From positions 124,001 through 188,000 of the forward strand of contig NZ_JTDB02000005.1 of assembly GCF_000785435.2 (NCBI RefSeq): DNA of 64,000 nt. Direction: 5' to 3'. A program made the translations under genes and the position numbers. The stretch comes from Paraburkholderia sacchari. Lineage in GTDB: Bacteria; Pseudomonadota; Gammaproteobacteria; Burkholderiales; Burkholderiaceae. Positions 8,305 through 16,448 of the stretch are shown in pieces; position 1 is the stretch's first letter, and every line of letters begins with the position of its first letter. The notes below the pieces were generated by a model. That model was given only the letters and a program-made list of their open reading frames with translations. It was not told the origin of the DNA and ran no database searches.

Positions 8305-9560
8305 TCGCCCTCCACGGTGGCGGCGAGCACGCTCTTGTAACGCTCGGTGAGCGCGTCGCGCACGTCGGCTTCCAGCGTTTCGTGTGCGAGACGCTGCGCG
8401 AACACGTCGAGCGGATCGAGCTCGTCGAGCGTGACGCCCGCGTCGCCCGACCACTGCGCCACGGCGTTGCCGCGTTCGCGGCGAATGCGCAGCACTTCGA
8501 GCGGCAGGCCCTCGGCCATCGTCTGGATGCGCGCGGGCAGGTCGGCCAGATAGTCGTCTTCGGCCACGGTCACTTCGAGCCAGACGGGCCGCTCCGGCGT
8601 GGCGCCGCTTGCATTCTGTACGACCTGCGCGAACGCGCCGGGCAGCGACTTCAGATTGCCCCGCAGCGCGACGAGCGGCTGAAATACCGGCACCGGCAGA
8701 GGCGTGACGGCTTCGAGGCCCGTCTCGCCCAGGTCGACGAGCAAGACTTCCTTTTGCTGCGCGGCTTCGTCGAAGCTCAGCGCGATGGGGGAGCCGCTGT
8801 AGCGGATATGCTCGAGCCCGCCCACCTTCTGGGGCCGGTGAATATGCCCGAGCGCGAGATAGTCCACGTTCGGGAAAGCGCTGGTGGGGAACGCATCGAG
8901 CGCGCCCACATAGATCTCGCGCACCGATTCGCTCGCGCTCGCGCCCACCGTGGTGAGATGTCCCGTGGCGATGAGCGGGACATTGCGGCCAAGCTGCGCG
9001 CTCAATTGTGTGCGCTTGCTCTCCGCTTGCGCGTGGACGGCCTGATAGTAAGCCTGGATCGCGAGTTGCAGCGTTTGCTGCTTTTGCTCGGCGCTCTGGC
9101 CATATTCGCTCTGCATGACGTCGCGTGCGCGAATGAAGGGCACCGCGCAAACCACGCAGCCTGGCGCCGATCCCGCGCCGCTGACCCCGCGCGATGAACG
9201 CAGCGGCAACACGCGCACCTGGTTCGCGGGCGCATCGGCGGCCGGAACCACGCGCGCCGAGAGCTGCTCCAGCAACGCGCTGCTTTCGCGCAGCGTCGCC
9301 ACCGAGTCGTGATTGCCGCCAAGCAGCAACAGCGCCACGCCGGCCGCGTGCAGGCGCACGACAAGCTGGCTATAAAGCTCGCGCGCGTAACTCGGCGGTG
9401 TGCCGGTGTCGAAGATGTCGCCGGCAATCAGGACCGCATCGACAGCGTGCGCGTCGACTTGCTCCATCAGCCAGTCGATGAGCTGCTGATGTTCGGCCTG
9501 GCGGCTTTTGCCCATGAAGTTCTGGCCCAGATGCCAGTCTGAGGTGTGAAGGAGGCGCAT
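8301..9560 (-). CDS. sbcD: SbcD, Mre11-like exonuclease/endonuclease subunit
   Basis: The 419-residue protein starts MRLLHTSDWHLGQNF and carries the calcineurin-like phosphoesterase motifs in order: D8/H10 in TSDWH, GDIFDTG near residue 50, GGNHD near residue 84, GH in ATGHL, and LGHIH. These bind two Mn ions for DNA phosphodiester cleavage. The C-terminal capping domain follows. I chose the ATG at 9558-9560 because residue 1 then aligns with the family; the frame stays open upstream to 9635 without family similarity. It is the first gene of a two-gene operon with sbcC, with a 4-bp overlap, and is divergent from the IclR gene at 9798. Confidence 0.96.
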   Translation of the reverse strand: MRLLHTSDWHLGQNFMGKSRQAEHQQLIDWLMEQVDAHAVDAVLIAGDIFDTGTPPSYARELYSQLVVRLHAAGVALLLLGGNHDSVATLRESSALLEQLSARVVPAADAPANQVRVLPLRSSRGVSGAGSAPGCVVCAVPFIRARDVMQSEYGQSAEQKQQTLQLAIQAYYQAVHAQAESKRTQLSAQLGRNVPLIATGHLTTVGASASESVREIYVGALDAFPTSAFPNVDYLALGHIHRPQKVGGLEHIRYSGSPIALSFDEAAQQKEVLLVDLGETGLEAVTPLPVPVFQPLVALRGNLKSLPGAFAQVVQNASGATPERPVWLEVTVAEDDYLADLPARIQTMAEGLPLEVLRIRRERGNAVAQWSGDAGVTLDELDPLDVFAQRLAHETLEADVRDALTERYKSVLAATVEGE

Positions 9561-9797
9561 GCGGGGCGATTTCGTTGGAGAGGCGGCCCGCGTTGTGCGG
9601 TCTGATGCGGGCGCAAGTGGGCAATTGTAGTGCACGCGCTGCGCCTGAGTTCGATTGGCGCGGTACTGGAACCTGATGGCGTGACGGCTGAGGGAAGGGC
9701 GCTTCGCGCTATCATTGCTTCCATTACCGAATGCTTGAAGCGGGTTCGCCGGAGGGCGCCCGGTTCAAGCCGAATATTGAGCCGATCCAAGCCAACC

Positions 9798-10802
9798 ATG
9801 GCCACAAAGAAAACGACTGGCAAGCGCGCCGCGCCGCCACCCGAGGAGATGCGCGACGACGCCGACGCCGCCCAGGCAAGCGCCGATGCGGACAACAGCG
9901 CAGACAACAGCGCCGACGCGAACGCCGATGCGGAGGGCGCGCTGACGTCCACCTATCTCGTGCCGGGCCTCGAGCGCGGGCTGCGCATCCTCGCCGAATT
10001 TTCGGCGCGCGAGCCCGTGCTGGGCGCGCCTGAACTGTCGCGGCGCATCGGCATTCCGCGCACGACCACGTTTCGTCTCTTGCAGACGCTCGAAGCGCTC
10101 GGCTTCATCGAACGCGCCAACGGCGACCGACAGTACCGGCTGAGCGTGGCGGTGCTGCGCCTCGGCTTCGAATATCTGAGCTCGCTCGAACTCACCGACT
10201 TCGGCACGCCGGTGCTGGAGCGCCTGCGCGACGCGACCGGCCTCTCCACCCATCTGCTGATACGCGACGAGCGCGATGTGGTGTTCGTGGCGAAGGCGCA
10301 AACGCGCGAGCCGATGTTCAGCTCGGTGAAGGTCCATGTGGGCACGCGCCTGCCCGCGCATGCGACCGTGCACGGCCAGGTGCTGATGGGTGACCTCACG
10401 CTCGCCGACTTGCGCGCGCTCTATCCCGAGAAGCAGCTCGAACGCTATACGGACCTCACGCCCGCAACCGTGGCCGACTTGTACGCGCGCGTGCGCGAGT
10501 TCGCCCAGCAGGGCTATGCGGTGAGCGAAGCCTCGTTCGAGACCGGCATTTCGGTGGTGAGCGCGCCGGTGCGCGACCAGTCGGGCCGCATCGTGGCCGC
10601 GCTCACGGCGACCGTGCCGCGCTCGGACATCGGCGAGGCCGAGCGCGCGCCGCTCGTGGCCGCGGTGTGCGCGGCGGCGCTGGATTTGTCGACGCGGCTC
10701 AATTACCGGCCCGCGCCCAACGACCCCACCGCGGCCCAGGCGGCCCTGGCCACTCAGGCGCCAGCCGCCGCGGCGCGCAGCCGGGGCGTGCACGCGCCTT
10801 GA
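9798..10802 (+). CDS. IclR-family transcriptional regulator (first of two near-twin copies)
   Basis: The 334-residue protein has an N-terminal Lys/Ala/Asp-rich extension (about 55 residues), then the IclR winged helix (LGAPELSRRIGIPRTTTFRLLQTLEALGFIERA) and the GAF-like effector-binding domain (VHVGTRLPAHATVHGQVLMG, SFETGISVVSAPVRD). IclR proteins bind DNA as tetramers and respond to small aromatic or keto acids. The start at 9798 begins MATKKTTGK; the open frame reaches 9630 but the earlier part has no family similarity. It is close to the copy at 16449 over the whole core, differing mainly at the ends. It probably controls the neighbouring porin and Rieske operon, possibly competing with or sharing sites with the second copy. 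Confidence 0.93.
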   Translation: MATKKTTGKRAAPPPEEMRDDADAAQASADADNSADNSADANADAEGALTSTYLVPGLERGLRILAEFSAREPVLGAPELSRRIGIPRTTTFRLLQTLEALGFIERANGDRQYRLSVAVLRLGFEYLSSLELTDFGTPVLERLRDATGLSTHLLIRDERDVVFVAKAQTREPMFSSVKVHVGTRLPAHATVHGQVLMGDLTLADLRALYPEKQLERYTDLTPATVADLYARVREFAQQGYAVSEASFETGISVVSAPVRDQSGRIVAALTATVPRSDIGEAERAPLVAAVCAAALDLSTRLNYRPAPNDPTAAQAALATQAPAAAARSRGVHAP

Positions 10803-10810
10803 TGGGGCTC

Positions 10811-10829
10811 GGCGCGCGCGCTGCGCGCC
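10811..10829. terminator. GC-rich hairpin between convergent IclR and porin genes
   Basis: GGCGCGC at 10811-10817 pairs with GCGCGCC at 10823-10829 around a 5-nt loop. It lies between the stop of the IclR gene (10802) and the stop of the porin gene (10842). No U-tract follows on either strand, so intrinsic termination is only a possibility. Confidence 0.35.
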
Positions 10830-10841
10830 AACGCCCGGCTA

Positions 10842-11918
10842 TCAGAACGAATGGTGGAGGCCGGCGAGCACGATGGCCTGATTGCGCCCGCTCGATACGC
10901 CTGCGGTGAAGAAGGCGGCGTGCGCTTCCGAGTTGGTGTGTTCGTAGAGCGCGTTCACGTAGACCTGCGTGCGCTTCGAAAGCGCGTATACGTCGCCGAT
11001 CATCACCTGGTTCCAGCGGCGCCCGTCCAGCGTCGAGGTGGCCCCGCCCAGAACGACGCTGTTGAACGCCGTGAACTGGTAGTTCGCACCGGCGTCGTAG
11101 CTCTGGAACGTGTCCGAGTGGCCGTTGGATTCCAGCTTCGTGCGCGTATAGAGACCGTGCACGAGCAGTTTGCCGAACGAATACGACACGCCGGCACCCA
11201 TGTTCTCCACCTTGTCGGCCATATATGTGGCGGAAGGCTGGCCCTGGAATGTCGGGAGGATGCCCGTGGTGGCTATCGCCACCGAGCGGTCGTGCTCGTT
11301 CGACCATGTGGCCCCTGCCTTGAACGGGCCATTCGCATAACTAAGCGAAAAGCCCATCGTGCGGCCAGTCGAGAAGTTCGTGGTGTTGCCGAAGCCGAAT
11401 ATCGCGCCCGCCGTGAACCCGTACCAGTTGGGCGAACGGTATTTCACCGAGTTGTCATAGGGCACCACGCCGGTATCCGCGAGCTGATCGATATTGCCCG
11501 GATGGAAGGCATACCAGCTCTGCCCCAGATACGCCGTGCTGAACGGGCTGAGCACATCGAATGAAAACGGTGTTTGATGGCCGAGCGTGAGCGAGCCGAA
11601 CTTGTCTGAAGTGAGACCCACGTACGCCTGGCGGTTGAACAGCGTGTTGGCCTTCGCCATCGCGCCCGTGTTCGTGTAAAAGCCGTTCTCCAACTGGAAG
11701 ATCGCCTTGAGGCCGCCGCCCAGGTCTTCCTGGCCGCGCAGGCCCCAGCGGTCGGGCTGCGTATTGCCCTGTTCCATCATCCACTTCGAATGGCCGCCCA
11801 CGTTGCTGATGTAGGCCACGCCCGCATCCAGACTGCCATATAGCGTGACGCTGCTCTGCGCCCATGCAGACGAGACGGCGCAGATGCCCGTCAACCCCGC
11901 GGCAATGAAGTGTTTCAA
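10842..11918 (-). CDS. Gram-negative trimeric porin, TTG start
   Basis: The 358-residue protein is a general porin of the Burkholderia/Neisseria type. It has an N-terminal signal peptide ending in SSAWA-QSSVTLYGS, the LFNRQAYVGL segment, many amphipathic strands, and a C-terminal Phe (LAGLHHSF) for outer-membrane assembly. The start is a TTG at 11916-11918, read as Met-Lys-His-Phe, with AGGAG seven bases upstream. An in-frame ATG at 12017 gives a 33-residue leader with no signal-peptide character, so I reject it. The gene is divergent from the Rieske operon, sharing an intergenic region with repeated GTTCC/GGAAC half-sites, which suggests it imports the operon's substrate. Confidence 0.92.
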   Translation of the reverse strand: MKHFIAAGLTGICAVSSAWAQSSVTLYGSLDAGVAYISNVGGHSKWMMEQGNTQPDRWGLRGQEDLGGGLKAIFQLENGFYTNTGAMAKANTLFNRQAYVGLTSDKFGSLTLGHQTPFSFDVLSPFSTAYLGQSWYAFHPGNIDQLADTGVVPYDNSVKYRSPNWYGFTAGAIFGFGNTTNFSTGRTMGFSLSYANGPFKAGATWSNEHDRSVAIATTGILPTFQGQPSATYMADKVENMGAGVSYSFGKLLVHGLYTRTKLESNGHSDTFQSYDAGANYQFTAFNSVVLGGATSTLDGRRWNQVMIGDVYALSKRTQVYVNALYEHTNSEAHAAFFTAGVSSGRNQAIVLAGLHHSF

Positions 11919-12364
11919 GTTTGGACTCCTGATCGTATGACGAAAAGCCGGGTTGATCGCCCGGCAGACCCAATTTTCTCGGACTTGGTGCGGCGTGCTT
12001 CCTGCACCGTTCCGCACGTTTTATTATTTGTTCCGCCTATGGTTTGATGTACTTTGAGTGGAACGTTTTGGGCAGTATAGTAACTTCCGCGCGGCGCCAA
12101 AATACTTTTTTGGGACGGTAGTTCCCCCAGGTGCGGGCTCGCCGATATTGGCGCAATACGCGCGTAAGTGCCTGCACTGTAAGCATTTTGGCAACTTGAG
12201 CGGGACCTTGCGCAACGTTGATCACGTCCTTTTTGGAGATGTGCTCAGTGTTTTCCCCAGGAGCCATGAATTTCTATTTTCTCGCCGCCTGAACGTTCCT
12301 ATAATTGACCATACACGAACTGATGTTCCGTATGTGGAACATAGCTGATCGGGAAAGGTGAGAA
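11919..12364. promoter_or_regulatory. Divergent control region of porin and Rieske catabolic operon
   Basis: This 446-bp region holds no gene that I can support. It is much richer in A/T than its surroundings. Half-sites GTTCC occur at 12009-12013, 12030-12034 and 12295-12299, and GGAAC at 12060-12064, in addition to the full palindrome at 12323-12342. A GAACGTTC palindrome lies at 12291-12298. TTGACC at 12305-12310 could be a -35 element for the plus-strand operon. The pattern suggests one regulator, most likely one or both IclR proteins, acting on both divergent promoters. Confidence 0.55.
12323..12342. promoter_or_regulatory. 20-bp inverted repeat, probable IclR operator
   Basis: ATGTTCC at 12323-12329 is mirrored exactly by GGAACAT at 12336-12342 around a 6-bp centre (GTATGT). 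The site lies 23 bp before the first gene of the operon and overlaps where the -10 region should fall if TTGACC at 12305 is the -35. Palindromes of TTCC-N-GGAA type are common for IclR-family regulators of aromatic catabolism. Two IclR genes flank or lie inside the operon, which makes them the natural candidates. Binding by either protein is inference. Confidence 0.6.
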
Positions 12365-12679
12365 ATGGCTGAAGAATGGCGTTGCGCCGGACATGCCGGC
12401 GATCTGTCCGAAGATGCGCCGCTCGAGTACAAGCTCGACGGCACGGAAATCGGCATCTACAAGGTGGGCGACGCGCTCTATGCGCTCGAAAACGTCTGCC
12501 CCCATGCATACGCGTTGCTGACGCAGGGCTTCGTCGATGGCGACACCGTCGAATGTCCGCTGCACGAAGCCGTGTTCCATATCCCAACCGGGAAGTGCCT
12601 CAAGGAGCCCGGCGGCCGCGATCTGAAGACGTACGCGGTGCGACTCGCCGGTGAAGAAATTCAGATCAAGGTGGAATGA
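12365..12679 (+). CDS. Rieske [2Fe-2S] ferredoxin
   Basis: The 104-residue protein is a soluble Rieske ferredoxin. It carries electrons from a flavin reductase to a ring-hydroxylating oxygenase. Cluster ligands are C45-x-H47 (NVCPHAYALLTQG) and C64-xx-H67 (VECPLHEAVF). It is the first gene of the operon, with AAAGGTGAG as ribosome binding site. The oxygenase alpha subunit (13037) and FAD reductase (23113) complete the three-component chain. Two bases separate its stop from the next start, so the first genes are translationally linked. Confidence 0.95.
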   Translation: MAEEWRCAGHAGDLSEDAPLEYKLDGTEIGIYKVGDALYALENVCPHAYALLTQGFVDGDTVECPLHEAVFHIPTGKCLKEPGGRDLKTYAVRLAGEEIQIKVE

Positions 12680-12680
12680 C

Positions 12681-12992
12681 ATGCGAGAAGTCCCCGTGAA
12701 ATTCAATCCGTGGCTCAAGCCCTGGCTCGCGCCGCAACCGAACAACGTCGCAGGCAAGGGCGTGATCGAGCAGCCGGGCCAGGCCGAAAACATGGTCTGG
12801 CAAACGCGCAAGGCCGAGCCCACGCAATACGAAAACGACTTTGGCGATGCGCTCGAACAGGTGTTCGAAGCGGGCGCCGCCGAACTCGATGAAGTGGTCG
12901 CGGGCCTGAACCGCATCGGCTTTCGCACGCCTGAAGGCGCGGCATGGACCGCCGAGCGCCTCGCCGCCGAATTCCGCCTGCTCGCCGAATGA
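12681..12992 (+). CDS. Small recombinase-like helix-turn-helix protein of Rieske operons
   Basis: The 103-residue protein has a Pro/Trp-rich N-terminus (KFNPWLKPWLAPQPNNV) and a C-terminal helical part, LDEVVAGLNRIGFRTPEGAAWTAERLAAEF. The latter looks like the small helix-turn-helix found at the end of serine recombinase domains (LNxxGxRTPxGxxWT). From memory, proteins of this kind are annotated as recombinase-like HTH proteins and sit beside Rieske oxygenases. It is too small to be a recombinase. It could be an oxygenase accessory subunit or a regulator. The start at 12681 follows the ferredoxin stop directly. Confidence 0.75.
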   Translation: MREVPVKFNPWLKPWLAPQPNNVAGKGVIEQPGQAENMVWQTRKAEPTQYENDFGDALEQVFEAGAAELDEVVAGLNRIGFRTPEGAAWTAERLAAEFRLLAE

Positions 12993-13036
12993 GCCAGCGC
13001 CCGGAAACACGGACACACTGAACACGGAGACCCCAC

Positions 13037-14122
13037 ATGACGTCCCCCACGCCTGAAGCCGCCGGCGGCGCCGACCCGATTCGCGCCTATCTCGACCGCG
13101 GCATCAAGAACTACTGGTATCCCGTTGCGCCCAGCTGGCAAGTGGGCAACGCGCCCATCGGCATTACGCGCCTTGGCGAGCAGATCGTGCTGTGGCGCGA
13201 TCAGGACGGCTCGGTCCACGCACTCGAAGACCGCTGCCCGCACCGCGGCGCGCGCCTCTCGCTCGGCTGGAACCTCGGCAACCGTGTGGCGTGCTGGTAT
13301 CACGGCGTCGAAGTCGATGGCAGCGGCACCGTGCAGAACGTGCCCGCCGTTTCGGCCTGCCCGCTCGAAGGCACGAAGTGCGTGAAGTCGTATCCGGCGC
13401 AAGAGCATGCCGGCGCGGTCTTCCTGTGGTTCGGCGACGAAGCGCACAAGGAACCGGCTCCGCTGCAATTGCCCGAGGAACTCGTGGGCGATGATTACGC
13501 GAGCTTCCTTTGCATGTCCAACTGGAAGTGCAATTACCAGTACGCGATCGACAACGTGATGGACCCGATGCACGGAGCGTATCTGCACGCGACCTCGCAT
13601 TCGATGGCCGAAGGCGACAAGCAGGCCGACATGCGCGTGCGCAAGACCGAGTCGGGCCTGATGTTCGAGAAGGTCGGCCAGCGCGACGTGAACTTCGACT
13701 GGGTGGAACTCGGCGAAACGGGCTGCCTGTGGATGCGCCTCGCGATCCCGTACAAGAAGAAGTTCGGGCCGGGCGGCAACTTCGGCATCATCGGCTTCGC
13801 GGTGCCGGTCGATGGCGACAACTGCCAGGTCTACTTCTGGCGCACGCGCAAGGTGCAGGGCTGGCAGCGCGACGCGTGGCGCTTCCTCTATCGCAATCGC
13901 CTCGAAGGCCTGCACTGGGACGTGCTCGAACAAGACCGCTACGTGCTGGAAAGCATGGCGCCGAACGCGCGCGATCACGAATTCCTTTACCAGCACGACG
14001 TGGGTATGACGCGCGTGCGCCGGATGCTGCGCCAGCGCGCCCAGCAGCACTTTGCCGAACTCGAAGCGCTGCGCACCCAGCAAGCCAGCGCCACGCAAGA
14101 AGCAGGGCATAGCCATGCATGA
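13037..14122 (+). CDS. Rieske non-haem iron oxygenase, alpha subunit
   Basis: The 361-residue protein is the catalytic subunit of an aromatic-ring hydroxylating or demethylating oxygenase. The Rieske domain has C67-x-H69 (CPHRGARLSLG) and C86-xx-H89 (ACWYHG). The catalytic domain has the mononuclear iron site D172/D176 with H179 and H184 (DNVMDPMHGAYLH). Length and motifs resemble the phenoxybenzoate/vanillate/toluenesulfonate type, which needs no beta subunit. No beta subunit is present. Electrons would come from the ferredoxin at 12365 and the reductase at 23113. The substrate is unknown; the AAHS-type transporter at the end of the operon points to an aromatic or similar carboxylate. Confidence 0.95.
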   Translation: MTSPTPEAAGGADPIRAYLDRGIKNYWYPVAPSWQVGNAPIGITRLGEQIVLWRDQDGSVHALEDRCPHRGARLSLGWNLGNRVACWYHGVEVDGSGTVQNVPAVSACPLEGTKCVKSYPAQEHAGAVFLWFGDEAHKEPAPLQLPEELVGDDYASFLCMSNWKCNYQYAIDNVMDPMHGAYLHATSHSMAEGDKQADMRVRKTESGLMFEKVGQRDVNFDWVELGETGCLWMRLAIPYKKKFGPGGNFGIIGFAVPVDGDNCQVYFWRTRKVQGWQRDAWRFLYRNRLEGLHWDVLEQDRYVLESMAPNARDHEFLYQHDVGMTRVRRMLRQRAQQHFAELEALRTQQASATQEAGHSHA

Positions 14123-14891
14123 CGCAAAGCATGCGGCGCAAGCCTCGCTTGCCGGCCGCCGCGTGATCGTCACGGGCGGCGCGCGAGGACTTGGCGCGGC
14201 GTTCGTCACCGCGCTCGCTCAAGCTGGCGCAGGCGTGACCTTTGGCGACGTACTGCACGAAGCCGGCGAGGCGCTGGCGCAGTCGCTGGCGTCCAGCGGC
14301 CATGATGTGGCGTTCGCACCGCTCGACCTCGCGCAGCCCGAAAGCATTACGGCATTCGTCGATGGCGCCGCGCGCCGCATGGGCGGCGTGGACGCACTAA
14401 TCAACAACGCGGCCATTACGAACTCGGGCGGCAAGTTCGCGTACGAGATCAGCGTGGCCACGTGGGACGCCGTGATGGACGTGAACGTGCGCGGCACCTG
14501 GCTCATGTGCGCGGCGGCGCAGCGCTGGCTGCGCGAGTCGGGCCGCGGCGCCATCGTCAATATTGCTTCGGATACCGCACTATGGGGCGCGCCGAAGCTT
14601 CTCGCCTACGTGGCGAGCAAGGGCGCCGTGATTGCGATGACACATTCGCTCGCGCGTGAGTTCGGCGCGGACGGCATCACCGTCAACGCCATCGCGCCGG
14701 GCTTGACCGAAGTGGAGGCCACGGCCTATGTGCCGGCCGAGCGTCACGCGTACTACCTCGAAGGGCGCGCGTTGCAGCGCGCCCAGGTGCCCGAGGACGT
14801 CTCGGGCCCGGTGTTGTTCCTGTTGTCCGACGCGGCACGCTTCGTGACCGGACAACTGCTGCCGGTGAACGGCGGCTTCGTGATGAATTGA
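14115..14891 (+). CDS. SDR-family dehydrogenase
   Basis: The 258-residue protein is a classical short-chain dehydrogenase. It has TGGARGLG at the N-terminus for NAD(P) binding, NNAAIT, and the catalytic Ser and YVASK (Y-x-x-x-K) in LLAYVASKGAVIAM, then NAIAPG. In this context the likely role is oxidation of a cis-dihydrodiol or alcohol made by the Rieske oxygenase. The ATG at 14115 overlaps the oxygenase stop (14120-14122), so the two are coupled. The frame is open upstream to 14052, but that lies within the oxygenase. Confidence 0.93.
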   Translation: MHDAKHAAQASLAGRRVIVTGGARGLGAAFVTALAQAGAGVTFGDVLHEAGEALAQSLASSGHDVAFAPLDLAQPESITAFVDGAARRMGGVDALINNAAITNSGGKFAYEISVATWDAVMDVNVRGTWLMCAAAQRWLRESGRGAIVNIASDTALWGAPKLLAYVASKGAVIAMTHSLAREFGADGITVNAIAPGLTEVEATAYVPAERHAYYLEGRALQRAQVPEDVSGPVLFLLSDAARFVTGQLLPVNGGFVMN

Positions 14892-14937
14892 TTTCGTAGA
14901 ACTGAAGACGAGTTCGAAAGAACCCAAGGAGAAAGCA

Positions 14938-15474
14938 ATGGCCGATGTCGAGATCGAGAGCAAGTCGTGGGACCGTCCCGCCGATGCCAGTTTTGACGAC
15001 TGGATGAACAGCCGCGTGGCGCGCTACGAAACGCGCCGCTACGACTGGGATGCCCTGAAGTTTCAGGCCGATTACGACCCGAAGTACCGCCGCGCGCAAA
15101 TGCGCTATGTGGGCACGGGCGGCACGGGCGTCGCGAAGGACGTGAACACCGTGCCGGCAGGAAACTTCACGTTCTCGACTATGGTGATTCCGGCCGGCAA
15201 CATCGGCCCGAGCCACATTCATATGGACGTGGAAGAAATCTTCTTCGTGCTGCGCGGCAAGATGAAGGTGATCTGCGAGAAGGACGGCGAGACCTGGGAA
15301 GCCGTGCTTGGCGAGCGCGATCTGATCTCGGTGCCGCCTGGCGTGTATCGCACGGAAATCAATATCGGCGAAGAAGACGCGCTGATGTGCGTGATGCTCG
15401 GTTCGGCCAAGCCCATCACGCCGACGTACCCGCCGGATTCGCCGCTTGCGAAGATCAAGCGCGAAGCGAAGTAA
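14938..15474 (+). CDS. Single-domain cupin protein
   Basis: The 178-residue protein has one cupin barrel. The first motif is GPSHIHMDVEEIFFVLRGKM (metal-binding His-x-His and Glu), and the second is around GERDLISVPPGVYRTEIN, where the usual His is not obvious. About 55 residues precede the barrel. Cupins in catabolic operons act as dioxygenases, isomerases or decarboxylases. The incomplete second motif leaves the metal site uncertain. AAGGAG at about 14930 precedes the start. It follows the SDR by 46 bp within the operon. Confidence 0.88.
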   Translation: MADVEIESKSWDRPADASFDDWMNSRVARYETRRYDWDALKFQADYDPKYRRAQMRYVGTGGTGVAKDVNTVPAGNFTFSTMVIPAGNIGPSHIHMDVEEIFFVLRGKMKVICEKDGETWEAVLGERDLISVPPGVYRTEINIGEEDALMCVMLGSAKPITPTYPPDSPLAKIKREAK

Positions 15475-15525
15475 AGCCGCAGCGTCAAGCCCGTCACTCA
15501 CCAGGCAGCAACGGACACCATAGCC

Positions 15526-16422
15526 ATGAACGAAGCGATGCACACGGAAGCCTCATCAGCCAACCCGGCAACCGCCGCGCTCGAAACGCGTCTCGCACGC
15601 TTTGCGCTGCGCGACGCGCGGGTGGGCGAGGCGCGCGTGAGCTATCGCGAGGCAGGTGGCGAGCACGCCAAAGCGGCGCTGCCGCTCGTGCTCCTGCATG
15701 GCATTGGCTCCGGCGCGGCTTCGTGGGTGCAGCAGTTCGAAGCGCTGGGCGAGGCGGCTGCAAATCCGCGCCGCGTGCTTGCGTGGGATGCGCCGGGTTA
15801 CGGCGCTTCCACGCCGGTCGCGAACGCGTCTCCCGTTGCCGCCGACTATGCGCGTGTGCTGGCGGGTTGGCTCGATACGCTCGCCATCAAGCGCTGCGTG
15901 CTGGTGGGGCATTCTCTCGGGGCGATCATCGCGGGCGCATTTGCGGCCGCGCATCCCGAACGCGTGGCGGGCCTGTTGCTGATTTCTCCAGCCGCTGGCT
16001 ACGGCGCAGCCGATGCGGCCGTGCGCGAAGAAAAGCGCGACGCGCGCCTCGCGATGCTGGCCGAACTCGGCCCCCAGGGCCTTGCGGAGAAGCGCAGCGC
16101 CAACATGCTTTCGCCGCATGCGAGCGCCGACTCGCGCGCATGGGTGCGCTGGAACATGGCGCGAGTCGCGCCGCACGGCTATGCGCAGGCCACGCATCTG
16201 CTCGCGAACGCCGATCTGGCCGCCGACCTCGCGCGCTGCGCGGGCAAACTGCCCATCGCGGTTGCCGTGGGCGCGCAAGACACGATTACCCCGCCGCCGG
16301 CTTGCGAGCGGCTTGCGCGTATCGCGCAAGCACCGTTCCAGAGCGTGCCGCGCGCGGGCCACGCAGGCTATATCGAGCAGCCCGACGCATACAGCGCGCT
16401 GATCGATATGTTCTGTGCTTAA
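15526..16422 (+). CDS. Alpha/beta-fold hydrolase
   Basis: The 298-residue protein has the alpha/beta hydrolase fold. The oxyanion segment is LLHGIGSGAASW, the nucleophile elbow GHSLGA carries the catalytic Ser, and the late GHAGYIEQP supplies the His. The acid is probably the Asp in VGAQDTITPP. In meta-cleavage pathways such enzymes hydrolyse the C-C bond of the ring-fission product, and related ones open enol-lactones. The VOC dioxygenase in the same operon supports a ring-fission hydrolase, but esterase activity is also possible. The gene sits directly upstream of the second IclR gene. Confidence 0.9.
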   Translation: MNEAMHTEASSANPATAALETRLARFALRDARVGEARVSYREAGGEHAKAALPLVLLHGIGSGAASWVQQFEALGEAAANPRRVLAWDAPGYGASTPVANASPVAADYARVLAGWLDTLAIKRCVLVGHSLGAIIAGAFAAAHPERVAGLLLISPAAGYGAADAAVREEKRDARLAMLAELGPQGLAEKRSANMLSPHASADSRAWVRWNMARVAPHGYAQATHLLANADLAADLARCAGKLPIAVAVGAQDTITPPPACERLARIAQAPFQSVPRAGHAGYIEQPDAYSALIDMFCA

Positions 16423-16448
16423 CATTAAATACTACGGAGCTTGAAGGC

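Noticed and set aside
8305..9150. In-frame 282-codon upstream extension of sbcC
   Set aside because: It lies wholly within sbcD, is Arg/Ala-rich and has no similarity to SbcC, whose normal start MKIRSLRLKNLN is at 8304.
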